Below are positions 7,699 to 15,594 of a DNA stretch of 47,656 nucleotides, in pieces. The notes beneath the pieces were generated by a model. That model was not told the origin of the DNA and ran no database searches. It saw only the letters and a list, made by a program, of their open reading frames with translations. Both the position numbers and the translations under genes were made by a program. Position 1 is the stretch's first letter, and every line of letters starts with the position of its first letter. Source of the DNA: CAKVOD01 sp964606505 (GTDB lineage Bacteria; Bacillota; Clostridia; Christensenellales; UBA1242); the NCBI GenBank assembly GCA_964606505.1, contig CAZSGM010000009.1, positions 1 through 47,656 on the forward strand. Direction: 5' to 3'.

Positions 7699-9888
7699 TC
7701 ACATTGTGGACTCGAGCGAGAGCACGAGTTCCATAATACTCAAGCAGTACGGAAGAGTGTCAGTTTCTGCAGCTGCCTCGTTTAGGTAGGTGCGGAAGTT
7801 TAGTTCCACGTAGTCGCAGGCGTCGGATGTTTCGTCGTAGTAGTAGTGATTGAGTTCGCTATTGTACTGGTAGACGACTGAGGCAATGTTTTGGACTTGG
7901 GAATAGGTTGTGGCGTGGTTGTTAGTGAATTTTGTGAGCGTGATTTCCTTGTTTTTGACGGTGTCAATCTTCGGGGTGTTGTAATCCTCGACAGCGATTG
8001 AGCATTTATCTGCCATATCCATTGTTAGTTCTTCGCCCTCAAACTTTTCGACAAGGCCGCTGAACTCGTTTGTTATAGCGGCTTCGCCCTCTTCAACTTC
8101 GGGTTTGAGTGAATAGTCGATTGGGGCAAAGATTTTGTCCGCGCCTTGGAGCACGTACCTGTACGCCATATCAATCCATATATTGTTGTTTTTCGCCCAG
8201 AACAGGGTTATAATGCCCTGCATTATGCAAGGTTCGGCGCCCTCTTTAACCATTATGACGACGCTGTAGTAGTTTTCCTCGGGCAAAATTAGCATTGTGT
8301 CTGCGCCGCCCTCAACTGTTACGTCGCAGTCGCCGACGCTATTTGCGCGCGGGGTGTTGGTTGTGGTTGAGGCGCTTTTTGCTTGGACGCTGCCTGCGGT
8401 TTCTTCGTCGGAGTTAAGCCCAAACAATTCGTCGGGCGAGTAGTCGCGATATTCGACACAGTAGACGGTTTTGAAGTAGGTTTCGCCGTTCGTAGTGTCG
8501 AATGTAAAGTTGTCGCCTGATTTGCTCATTTTTGCAGTTAGGCATTTTGCGACGATTTGCTTGACTGTATTTTCTATATTCTTAGACAGTGCACCCGCTG
8601 AAGCGTCCGCTTGCAGTGCGGTTTGTCCGATTACGCAATCGAGGACGATGGTTGAAAATGTGTCGGCGAGCACGTAGGGTTCTTGGTTGAGCGAATAGAA
8701 TGTTGCGTCGAAACCCAGTTTGTTATGCAGGGCTTGCCAGTCTGCGTAGTGCGCAAAAAAGCTGTCGGTTGTAACCTCGTTTGCGGCACCGATGAATTTA
8801 TCCGTCGCGAGTGTGTGCGCTTCAAGTAGTTTCAATCCGAGGTAACTGCTGTACATTTCGTTGTAGAGGTACGCGTAGGTGTTTGGCGTTAGTGTTGGAA
8901 CTGTTGTTGTGCCGAGTTCGTAGTTAACTACCCCACTATCTGAGAGTGTTCCGACGAGCGAGATGGTTTGCTTGCCGAGTATGTGGTTGGGGTTATAGAG
9001 TGGGTTTGGGACAGACGAGCCTGTGTCGGGGTCAAGGGTTGTGGGTTGGTTGACGATATTAGATGGGTCGTAGTATGGGTTTGTGAGCGAAACAACTGTT
9101 CCGGCGTAGGTAGCGCCTAGATTCAGTGCGAACGGGTAGGCTTTACTTGGCTGCGCGGTTGGGGTTGCAAACGTGAGTGTTGTGGCGAGATTGAAGTCAA
9201 CCGTTGTTGAGCCGTTTGTGTAGGTTGCGTCGCCAAGCCCGCGGTATGGGTTTTCGACGGTTATTGATGTGGTTGTTTCGGTAACGTTCATATTGATGAC
9301 GTTTTTATTTGTTTCGGTTACGGGGGTTTCGTTGTAGGCAACCTTGCCGTAGAGGTCGTTATTGAGGGTGTAGCCTGCGTTTAAGCCGAGTCCGTAGGTT
9401 TGGGAGAGTTCGGTTAGTATGAGGCTGGCGAGCGCGCGGTACTGGTTGATGTAATTATAGAGCCAGAGGACGCGGCTGATGTAGGTTGCGCTTACGCCCA
9501 ATTCGGAGTTGGTTGCGGCAAATTCTGCGGGGTCGAGCGCGGGGGTTGTTTGGATTGCGGCGGCGACACGCGAGTATGTTGCGGCGAACTTGGAGTCGCT
9601 GAGGGTTTCGGCGGTGTGCGCTGAGCCGTCGTAGGAGACTTTTAGTCCGAGGAGGTTGATGTACGCTTCGGACATATCAACGCCTTCCTCGCCTATGTTT
9701 TGCTTGGAGTCCTCGGTTGGTTTGCCGTCGGGGTAGATTGGGACGGTTACCCCAGGGCGAGGGCTGGAGGGAGGGTTACTGCTGCCCGCGGGGAGTGTGC
9801 AGCCGCTGAACGCGAGTGCGATGGTTAGTAGCAGGGCTATGAGCAGGGTTAGTTTCTTCGCTCTTGATTTTTGCGCGTTTTTTTGCAT
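7699..9888 (-). CDS. Large secreted lipoprotein in T4SS-like gene set
   Basis: The 729-aa protein starts with a lipoprotein signal: basic MQKNAQKSRAKK, a hydrophobic stretch, then lipobox AFSGC with the Cys at about residue 30. It should therefore be lipid-anchored on the outer face of the membrane. A Pro/Ser linker follows. The rest is Thr/Ser/Asn-rich with many Tyr and no domain I recognise; the C-terminal 200 residues are more acidic. The start has AGAGG 6 nt upstream, and a perfect promoter lies at 9941-9969. It stands between a VirB2-like pilin and a VirB6-like protein on the same strand, so a role as an extracellular or envelope component of that apparatus is plausible, but this is inferred from context only. 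Confidence 0.7.
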   Translation of the reverse strand: MQKNAQKSRAKKLTLLIALLLTIALAFSGCTLPAGSSNPPSSPRPGVTVPIYPDGKPTEDSKQNIGEEGVDMSEAYINLLGLKVSYDGSAHTAETLSDSKFAATYSRVAAAIQTTPALDPAEFAATNSELGVSATYISRVLWLYNYINQYRALASLILTELSQTYGLGLNAGYTLNNDLYGKVAYNETPVTETNKNVINMNVTETTTSITVENPYRGLGDATYTNGSTTVDFNLATTLTFATPTAQPSKAYPFALNLGATYAGTVVSLTNPYYDPSNIVNQPTTLDPDTGSSVPNPLYNPNHILGKQTISLVGTLSDSGVVNYELGTTTVPTLTPNTYAYLYNEMYSSYLGLKLLEAHTLATDKFIGAANEVTTDSFFAHYADWQALHNKLGFDATFYSLNQEPYVLADTFSTIVLDCVIGQTALQADASAGALSKNIENTVKQIVAKCLTAKMSKSGDNFTFDTTNGETYFKTVYCVEYRDYSPDELFGLNSDEETAGSVQAKSASTTTNTPRANSVGDCDVTVEGGADTMLILPEENYYSVVIMVKEGAEPCIMQGIITLFWAKNNNIWIDMAYRYVLQGADKIFAPIDYSLKPEVEEGEAAITNEFSGLVEKFEGEELTMDMADKCSIAVEDYNTPKIDTVKNKEITLTKFTNNHATTYSQVQNIASVVYQYNSELNHYYYDETSDACDYVELNFRTYLNEAAAETDTLPYCLSIMELVLSLESTM

Positions 9889-9940
9889 GGTTACCTCTTT
9901 TGTTTGTTTTTTTTAGTATGTGCGTTTTTGTGTTAGTTTA

Positions 9941-9969
9941 ATTATACGCTTTCTTCCCCTCAATGTCAA
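9941..9969 (-). promoter_or_regulatory. Perfect consensus promoter of the lipoprotein gene
   Basis: TTGACA, 17 nt, TATAAT on the minus strand. The -35 box touches the first hairpin of the 93-nt repeat array, so the array lies immediately upstream of the promoter rather than in the lipoprotein mRNA. Confidence 0.88.
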
Positions 9970-10345
9970 GTACGAAAGCGTACCGCTGTGGTCTTGGTTG
10001 GTTACGGACTTAGAAATTTTGCAAGACGGCAAACTATGAAAGTATTTATATAGTCCAACTCTCGGTGCGATAGCGCACTGCTGTGAGGACTGTCGGTACA
10101 TATTTAGGGGCATATATTGACGGCAAACTTTGCTTTAATTACTCTTTTTTATTCTCGGTGGCAAAGGCCACTGCCGTGAGGACTGTCAGTGCGTATTTAT
10201 GTTTTTTTGCGAGAGGCAAGTTTTGTTTAACTTACTTATTCCAGTTCTCGGCGGCATAAGCCACCGATTATGGTTGCTGTCAGTACGGGCTTATAGGCAA
10301 ACGGCGACGGCGCGGGTTGCTTTACTTGCCCTTTTTGTTCGCGGA
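9970..10345. repeat. Four tandem ~93-nt degenerate repeats with covarying hairpins
   Basis: Each unit opens with a 5-bp stem and 4-nt loop at 9970-9983, 10065-10078, 10158-10171 and 10251-10264, so the spacing is 95, 93 and 93 nt. Stems on the plus strand are GTACG/CGTAC, GTGCG/CGCAC, GTGGC/GCCAC and GCGGC/GCCAC, with loops AAAG, ATAG, AAAG and ATAA. Base changes in the first three stems preserve pairing. After the hairpin, the units share GTGAGGACTGTC-type blocks, then a T-rich stretch, then GACGGCAAACTTTG-like blocks. I recognise no known riboswitch, tRNA or CRISPR repeat. Either strand could be the active one. It lies between the pilin terminator and the lipoprotein promoter. Confidence 0.6.
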
Positions 10346-10395
10346 AGTTTATGATACGGCTACAGTTTTGGTAGGTTCGCATTTGGTTTGGGATA

Positions 10396-10444
10396 TAAAA
10401 AAACAACACAGCGAAACCAAAGATTGATTTACATCTATGTTGTT
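10396..10444 (-). terminator. Terminator of the pilin-like gene
   Basis: A 10-bp stem (AACAACATAG pairing with CTGTGTTGTT, one G-U pair) and a 23-nt loop are followed by seven T on the minus strand. It begins 7 nt after the stop codon. Confidence 0.7.
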
Positions 10445-10450
10445 AATTTA

Positions 10451-10858
10451 TTAGCACCCGAACATCATCTTCAAACCAGTAATAACTGATGAGCCGCCAT
10501 CTGTTTTCCCAGACGTGTCAACTGGATCTGGATCCTTTGACACAGCATCACCAATCCAGCTACCGATGTTATCAACAAAGAGTTGAAGAAGAAGGATAAG
10601 TGCAATCATTACGACAAGCGCGATAATGGCGTTAATGAGGCGTTTCTTCGCTTCATCTCTCGCGTCAGCAGACTCTGCTCTAGCAAGTTTAACACCAAGC
10701 ACAATAGCATATATCATTCCCGCAGTTCCCACAAAAATCAATATAGGAATCAACGCCGTGTTCAAAACCTCAAGAACTGGGTTCAAGAATGACCAAGTAT
10801 TATCTTCAGGTATTGACTTATACATCATTTGCGAAAACATATTTAGTAGTCCTGACAT
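10451..10858 (-). CDS. VirB2-like conjugation pilin (Mbov_0395-type)
   Basis: This 135-aa protein has two hydrophobic helices, about residues 30-55 and 75-95, joined by a short charged loop containing KLARAESADARDEAKKR. That arrangement, and the AR-AE-x-(R)-EAKKR loop, match the small pilin-like subunits of Gram-positive and mycoplasma type IV secretion systems (VirB2/TrbC, Mbov_0395 type). A Gly/Ser/Asp-rich tail ends in a C-terminal Cys. There is no separate signal peptide, as is usual for these subunits. GGAGG lies 7 nt before the ATG. The gene has its own promoter (10936-10964) and terminator, which would suit high expression of a major subunit. The neighbouring VirB6-like and lipoprotein genes point to one apparatus. 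Confidence 0.7.
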   Translation of the reverse strand: MSGLLNMFSQMMYKSIPEDNTWSFLNPVLEVLNTALIPILIFVGTAGMIYAIVLGVKLARAESADARDEAKKRLINAIIALVVMIALILLLQLFVDNIGSWIGDAVSKDPDPVDTSGKTDGGSSVITGLKMMFGC

Positions 10859-10935
10859 CTTTATTCCTCCGTTAATGTCTCAAAGATAGGTTTTGCACAA
10901 AACAAAAAATTATACAAAAACTTCCTTCAAATTGC

Positions 10936-10964
10936 ATTATAACATTATTATTTAACAAAAGCAA
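10936..10964 (-). promoter_or_regulatory. Likely promoter of the pilin-like gene
   Basis: The minus strand has TTGCTT, 17 nt, TATAAT, giving a leader of about 70 nt. Confidence 0.6.
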
Positions 10965-11298
10965 ACAAATTATGGCAATTTTCGCAATTTTATTTCAATA
11001 TTTTCATTTTTTTGCAAACAAATTGCGCATTTAAATTGTATTGTAAACTGCTTTAATTAAATAATAAACATTATTTATGGTTTAATTTTAACACATTAAA
11101 AAATTAAATCCAAATACTTTCGACACTTTTTTCAATTTTTTATGCAGAACTTACATTTGCAAACGCGTTTATTTAATGCGTGAATGTTATCTGTTTTTTG
11201 TTTATTATTTTTTTTCCATTTGTTTTTCCGCTCATTATTTGTTTTCTATTATTTGTTTCCCGTTTATTACTTATTTTCTTTGATTACGGAGGTTTATT
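10965..11298. other. A/T-rich intergenic stretch, no gene seen
   Basis: About 330 nt of A/T-rich DNA lie between the pilin promoter and the acyltransferase stop. The right end (11190-11290) is a T-rich tract repeating TTTGTTT and TTATT words. I see no hairpin with a T-run for the acyltransferase gene. Confidence 0.4.
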
Positions 11299-12171
11299 TT
11301 AATTTGTGTTAGCGAACGCGTTTATTTCCGAACTTAGGTAATTAACAATTGTTGCGGTGTCGTTTGGTTTTTCGGGGTCGAATTTGATAGGCTTACCGAC
11401 ATTCATTTTTCGGTCGAACTTATCAATATACACGGGATAAAACGACAGCAGCTTGCCCGTCTTTTTATAGTAGTACTTCCCGAGCGTTACGAAACCGTCG
11501 TACACTTCGCCAAAGCCCCTTTCCTTGTACTGCATTTCGGGAAACAGCACGACGCTGTAGCCCTTCTCCATTGCGGAAACGCTTTCTTGAAAGGTTTGTA
11601 TCATTTTGCGGGCGTTGTCTCTTGAAACAGAGATACCTTTTGCCTTGCGCACAAGTACGTAGGACGCAATCCCTTTTAGTCCCTTGACGCCGAGTTTTTT
11701 GAGCCACTTTGGCGCCCACTTAAAATTGTTTGGGTCATTTACCGCGTAACTCATTTGCTGCGCGGCGAGGTTGGCGTCCATCATCTTGTCGATAATCCAA
11801 AAACGTTTTTTCCTAACGGGCAAGTGCAAGTACGCGAGAACGGGGCCATAAACCTCGAGGTGGTTCGCAACAAACACGCGCGCTGAATCGTCGGCGGCGA
11901 TGTTTTTCTTTCCGACAATTTTCGCGCGCAGGAACGGGCGGACGCACAATTTGATAATACGGTAAAAGATTTCATAACAATAATATTTTACGCCACGCCA
12001 AAGCCCTTTCGCCCAATAAGAGAAACCGCTAAACACGCGCAAAAACAGTTGCAAGAACACGCCGAAGAATGAGCAGCACACAACTTTTAAGCCACGCACT
12101 ACGCTTGCGTACGGATAAATTAGGCGCACAAAGGCGTTTTTCGCATTATTTTCTCCTTTATTTTTTGACAT
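11299..12171 (-). CDS. PlsC-like lysophospholipid acyltransferase family protein
   Basis: This 290-aa protein resembles 1-acyl-glycerol-3-phosphate acyltransferases, which act at the membrane in phospholipid synthesis. After a hydrophobic N-terminal region (about residues 18-50), the block VANHLEVYGPVL corresponds to the catalytic NHxxxxD motif, and VVLFPEMQYKERG to the FPEGTR phosphate-binding motif. The usual Asp five residues after the His is Gly here, and FPEGTR is altered, so activity or substrate may be unusual. I chose the ATG at 12171 (MSKNKGEN) rather than the in-frame ATG at 12198, because AAAGGGAG lies correctly placed before the former. A long 23-nt-period repeat tract lies upstream. 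Confidence 0.75.
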   Translation of the reverse strand: MSKNKGENNAKNAFVRLIYPYASVVRGLKVVCCSFFGVFLQLFLRVFSGFSYWAKGLWRGVKYYCYEIFYRIIKLCVRPFLRAKIVGKKNIAADDSARVFVANHLEVYGPVLAYLHLPVRKKRFWIIDKMMDANLAAQQMSYAVNDPNNFKWAPKWLKKLGVKGLKGIASYVLVRKAKGISVSRDNARKMIQTFQESVSAMEKGYSVVLFPEMQYKERGFGEVYDGFVTLGKYYYKKTGKLLSFYPVYIDKFDRKMNVGKPIKFDPEKPNDTATIVNYLSSEINAFANTN

Positions 12172-12242
12172 TGTTTTCTCCCTTTTCAATTGGCGCATTC
12201 AAAACAACCCCGACCTGCCCCCAACTGCCGCGATTTGCTTGT

Positions 12243-12536
12243 TTTGCCAACTTCAATTTGTTGTTTTGCCAATTTTCTTACTCTACTAATTAAATTTGCT
12301 TTTTTACTAATTTAAACTTAATCATTTTGCCAAATTTAATTTACTCATTTTTGTAAATTTTATTTATTTATTTTGGTAAATCCAATTTACTTATTTTGCT
12401 AAATTAAATTTGTCCATTTTATTAAATTGAATTTAGCCATTTTGCTAGTCTCGACTTATTTCATTAAACTAACTTTAATTTGCTAGTTGCAACTTGTTAC
12501 ATTAAACCAACTTACTTTGCTGCATTTTGCCCTTCC
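12243..12536. repeat. Degenerate tandem repeat with a 23-nt period upstream of the acyltransferase gene
   Basis: Six consecutive units of exactly 23 nt run from 12303 to 12440 (starts at 12303, 12326, 12349, 12372, 12395, 12418). Each begins TTTGCTAAATT or a close variant and ends in ACTCAT, CTTAT or a similar word. A 24-nt unit, a 15-nt partial unit and two more 23-nt units follow to 12532, and two looser units precede (from 12243). The tract lies 70-365 nt upstream of the acyltransferase start on the minus strand. The spacing is close to two DNA helical turns, so phased A/T tracts and bending are possible. Nothing shows it is translated. Confidence 0.6.
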
Positions 12537-12782
12537 GCGTTTTGATGATTAATTTTACCACACTTTGCGCAATTTGCAAAGTTTTTTAACGGTATTTGTC
12601 GAAATATGAACTATTTTTAAACTCTTAGCAAGCCCCCGCGGAAATGCCCCGCTTTGATGTAATAAATTGACAAAAACTATTAAAAGTATCAATAACCATT
12701 AATAAGTTTTAATAAGTATCAATAATTACAAATAAATATCAAGCCCCGCCAATAAGGCAAGCGTTTTCAGATAATCCTGCAT
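12537..12782. other. A/T-rich spacer, no gene seen
   Basis: The spacer between the 23-nt repeat tract and the YmxH terminator is A/T-rich, with AATAAGT and AATAATT words repeated near 12670-12740 and a short GC-rich patch near 12637-12655. I see no open frame with a ribosome site and could not place a firm acyltransferase promoter. Confidence 0.35.
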
Positions 12783-12813
12783 AAAAAAAGCGCTAGCGGG
12801 ATTACTGGCGCTT
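12783..12813 (-). terminator. Terminator overlapping the end of the YmxH-type gene
   Basis: A 9-bp stem (AAGCGCCAG / CTAGCGCTT, one wobble) is followed by seven T on the minus strand. The upstream arm is made from the last three sense codons (Lys-Arg-Gln), so coding sequence and terminator overlap. Confidence 0.75.
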
Positions 12814-13140
12814 AAAATCTGTAATTTGGATTTCGTTTTCAACGTCTTGGCAGTAGACGTACTGGGGTTCCCTGCCCTTTGGTGGCGGCGGAGGCGGCGG
12901 GGCGTTACTTGGCAGCAATTCGACCAAAATCACGTCGATACCGATTTTGCAAATGTGTTGATACGGAATAAAAATGTCGTTTTGTGATTTAAAGAACCCG
13001 CGTTTTAACCCTGGGACGACGAAACCTAGGAGTTTGCCGTACGAGTCGTCAAAAATTGCGTCGATGATATGCCCTAGATTTTTGCCGTCGGCGATATTGA
13101 CGACTACCTTTTGCCTAAGTTCGACAAAAGAAATTTCCAT
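12802..13140 (-). CDS. YlmC/YmxH-type PRC-barrel protein
   Basis: This 112-aa protein starts with a PRC-barrel-like domain (residues about 4-80): VELRQKVVVNIADGKNLGHIIDAIFDD and LGFVVPG match the YlmC/YmxH family, which is common in endospore-forming Firmicutes and often annotated as sporulation-linked. The biochemical role is not known. Residues about 83-90 are a run of eight prolines, and the C-terminal 25 residues are polar. The ribosome site AGGGGTG lies close to the ATG at 13140. Upstream is the YgjV-like gene on the same strand, with 155 nt between. Confidence 0.75.
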   Translation of the reverse strand: MEISFVELRQKVVVNIADGKNLGHIIDAIFDDSYGKLLGFVVPGLKRGFFKSQNDIFIPYQHICKIGIDVILVELLPSNAPPPPPPPKGREPQYVYCQDVENEIQITDFKRQ

Positions 13141-13295
13141 AGACCACCCCTTTTATTTCTTTTGTTTTACTCAAAGTATGTATATGCGGGCAAACTTTCA
13201 TTTGTTCACTACTTTTTAGGGCTTTCCGTTTTTTGTTTGCCCGCTGGGTTTAGTTTTTGCTGCTGGTTTTTAGCGATTAACTTTTCCGCTTTTTG

Positions 13296-14606
13296 TTATT
13301 GCTCGTCGCTTTTGCTGCTACTCGTCGTTGTTTTACTTGTACGCTTTGGGGCGGTTTTACTTGCGCCGTCTTGGGACTTATCGACTGACTTTGTTGCGGC
13401 GCGCGATTTAGTTGAAGCACGCGACTTGGAGGCGATGGAGTCTGCGGCGGCGGCAACATTCGACTTAGTTACCGTTTTAGGAGTACGTGCAGGCTTAGTG
13501 GCGTTTGCAGCCGCAGACGCGCTGTTTGTGTGCGTGCTTGTGAAATTGAACTTGCGCGTCGTTTTTCTCGCAGGCTCAGCGGAGCCCGATTGAGTGGCTA
13601 ACTTTGTTGCAGTTGTGCGGCAAGTGGCAGCACGCGGCTTGGCGGCGGAGTCTGAAACAGATTCTGCTGTAGCGGGTTTGGTTGCAGATTTAGGCGCGCG
13701 TGGAGTTGTTTCTTTGCTCTGCTGCGTTTCGGCAGACTGCGGCACCTCAACGGGCGGTTGCGGATCGGCAGGCGGTTGGGTCTCCGCAGGCTGTTCGGGG
13801 TCGGAGTGTTTGTCATTTGTTAGGACGATTGGAGCGGTGGAGTTGATTACGGCGTCGCGCAGGGTGTAGGCGTTTTGTTTGATTGCAGCACCACTTTTGA
13901 CGAGCGCATCAATTGTTTTGAGGTCAAACTCCTTGGCAGGTACGGCGGATTTGGATGTTTTGTACCTGCCGCGAGCGTAGTACTTACCTTTCTTGAGTTG
14001 GGTTTGCAGGTCTAAAAGCGTTACGTTGTAGACGATTGGGTTTTGTGGAATGAGATCCTTAAGCATTTCAATATGTTTCTTGCGCTTGAAACTTGGGATG
14101 ACGTCGAGGCGAACAATGCCGATGACGGAGAAAATCAAGCCGATACTCTCGCTCAATGCGTTTGTGTACGCGCAGACGCAGAGGTTAAAAACAATGAGCA
14201 GCACGCCCGAAATAAAGTAACCAATTCGCGTAATCGACATATTTTTTTGCCACGCGCCGTAGGTTACAACAATTGCTTCGGCGATTGCGAAGATGTCATA
14301 CCAGCCGCTGTATGTGAGAACGGCGTTAACCCCGATAGCGAGCATAAAAATCAGCATTACCCACACGGGACAGTTTCGCTTTTTTGTGTCGTAGATTTGG
14401 AAGATTATGAGTTTGATAATGCCGATTATGCTCATAATTCCGCCTGTTACGCTGCCGAGTAGGAAGTAAACGGCACTGTTGAGGATGTTGACAAAAGTCA
14501 GCATTGTAATGAGCGTTTTGCGGGCGCGGGCTTGCAAACTTGTGCAGTACAACACGAGCGAAACAAACCCGACCGCTTGCGCGATGATAAATAAAGTAAA
14601 ATCCAT
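13296..14606 (-). CDS. YgjV-family inner-membrane protein with Ala/Lys/Thr-rich tail
   Basis: This 436-aa protein begins with about 170 residues of tightly packed membrane helices typical of the YgjV family (MDFTLFIIAQAVGFVSLVLY, then NILNSAVYFLLGS and further segments). The function of YgjV is unknown. A soluble segment (about 175-265) follows. Residues about 270-436 are low complexity, dominated by Ser, Thr, Ala, Lys and Pro, like a histone-H1 tail and much longer than in typical family members. The start at 14606 has AAGGA 6 nt upstream. A very similar tail composition occurs on the glycosyltransferase-like protein at 44281. Confidence 0.7.
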   Translation of the reverse strand: MDFTLFIIAQAVGFVSLVLYCTSLQARARKTLITMLTFVNILNSAVYFLLGSVTGGIMSIIGIIKLIIFQIYDTKKRNCPVWVMLIFMLAIGVNAVLTYSGWYDIFAIAEAIVVTYGAWQKNMSITRIGYFISGVLLIVFNLCVCAYTNALSESIGLIFSVIGIVRLDVIPSFKRKKHIEMLKDLIPQNPIVYNVTLLDLQTQLKKGKYYARGRYKTSKSAVPAKEFDLKTIDALVKSGAAIKQNAYTLRDAVINSTAPIVLTNDKHSDPEQPAETQPPADPQPPVEVPQSAETQQSKETTPRAPKSATKPATAESVSDSAAKPRAATCRTTATKLATQSGSAEPARKTTRKFNFTSTHTNSASAAANATKPARTPKTVTKSNVAAAADSIASKSRASTKSRAATKSVDKSQDGASKTAPKRTSKTTTSSSKSDEQ

Positions 14607-14981
14607 TTCTTGTCCTTAGTCTATTATATTTGCTTTAACTAAAATTTTACCACAATTAAATTTTTACGACAATCATTTTTGCGACATCTTTCGACATTTT
14701 TCGCATTTTTTTGCCGCTTTACGCCGCTAATTGTCCCTATTTTTCTACATTCCCCGCGTTTTGTAGTTCCATACTTCACAGTTTTGCGTTTGTTGTTTCG
14801 CGGGTTGCTGTTACCTGTTTTGCAGTCTTGCGAATTATGCTTTCACAACATATCTTTTTGTGGCGGGCGAGTTCACGACGGGGCGTGTTTCGAGAGGTTT
14901 GCGGGTGAGGATGTACGGTTTGAAGAGTGGAAGAGTTTTGAGCGGGACGAGTTTTGCGACTTGGTGGGATTACAAGCAAAC
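14607..14981. other. Intergenic stretch without a supported gene
   Basis: About 375 nt lie between YgjV and yajC. Frames exist on both strands, but none has a ribosome site or recognisable protein features. The first 100 nt may hold the YgjV promoter, but no clear pair of boxes was found. Confidence 0.35.
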
Positions 14982-15006
14982 AAAAAAGGCGGGACAAGCC
15001 CGTCTT
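14982..15006 (-). terminator. Terminator of yajC
   Basis: An 8-bp stem with one mismatch and a short loop (AAGACGGG...CCCGCCTT) is followed by T6 on the minus strand. It starts 4 nt after the yajC stop. Confidence 0.65.
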
Positions 15007-15009
15007 AAA

Positions 15010-15594
15010 TTATTTGTTTCCGTTCTTTTTGTTTTTGTCAAGATCGCCCTTTTCTGCCTTCTTAGCGTCTTTTGTTTCGCCATTTTCAGCAGGTTCCTTT
15101 TCGTCAGCGGGTTTTTCTTCCGATTTTTCTTCGGTTGTTTCCTCGCTTGTTTTGCTAGGTTCTTGGGTTTCTTGCGCTTCAACCTTAGTCTCTGCGGCGT
15201 CTGCGTCTTTACTTTCTTTAGCACCATCTGCTGCAGGTTCACTAAGTTTTGCGTTTTTATCTTCGGCTGCCTTTTTCTCGGAAACTGGCGTCTCGATATT
15301 GTAGATAGCGTAAACGTCTACAGCCATATATGAAACGTGTTTACCCTCACCCGTCTCAATAATGCAAATCTTACCGTTAGGGGTATCCTTAATTGAAATA
15401 ATTCTTCCGTATATACCGCTGTAGGTCTTGATTTTGTCGCCGATTTTCAAGTTGTTGGCAAAATCCTCTGCCATTTTTGCGTCTTTTTTGCGTTTTGACG
15501 CGGAGAAAACTAGCATAAAAACCAAAAATACGATAAGTATAATCATTAAGCCATATGTTTCAAAGAACGAGCCTTCTAGTAATTGACCAATCAT
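15010..15594 (-). CDS. yajC: YajC, Sec translocase accessory subunit, with long acidic tail
   Basis: YajC is a small membrane protein associated with SecDF-YidC-SecYEG. Residues about 10-33 form the single membrane helix. The following domain reads RKKDAKMAEDFANNLKIGDKI, then a GIYGRIISI block, matching the family's conserved KxGDxVxTxGGIxGxI segment with TYSGIYGRI. Typical YajC is 85-110 aa; here about 90 extra residues (about 105-194) form a Glu/Lys/Ala-rich tail. The start has AAGGTGG 6 nt upstream. No secD or secF gene is adjacent in the window. The tail's role is unknown. Confidence 0.9.
   Translation of the reverse strand: MIGQLLEGSFFETYGLMIILIVFLVFMLVFSASKRKKDAKMAEDFANNLKIGDKIKTYSGIYGRIISIKDTPNGKICIIETGEGKHVSYMAVDVYAIYNIETPVSEKKAAEDKNAKLSEPAADGAKESKDADAAETKVEAQETQEPSKTSEETTEEKSEEKPADEKEPAENGETKDAKKAEKGDLDKNKKNGNK

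Noticed and set aside
9970..10345. CRISPR array
   Set aside because: The four units are degenerate along their whole length of about 93 nt; there are no identical repeats separated by unique spacers, and no cas genes.
14679..15333. Plus-strand frames over the yajC region
   Set aside because: They are hydrophobic shadows of the Lys/Glu-rich yajC tail read on the opposite strand and have no ribosome sites.
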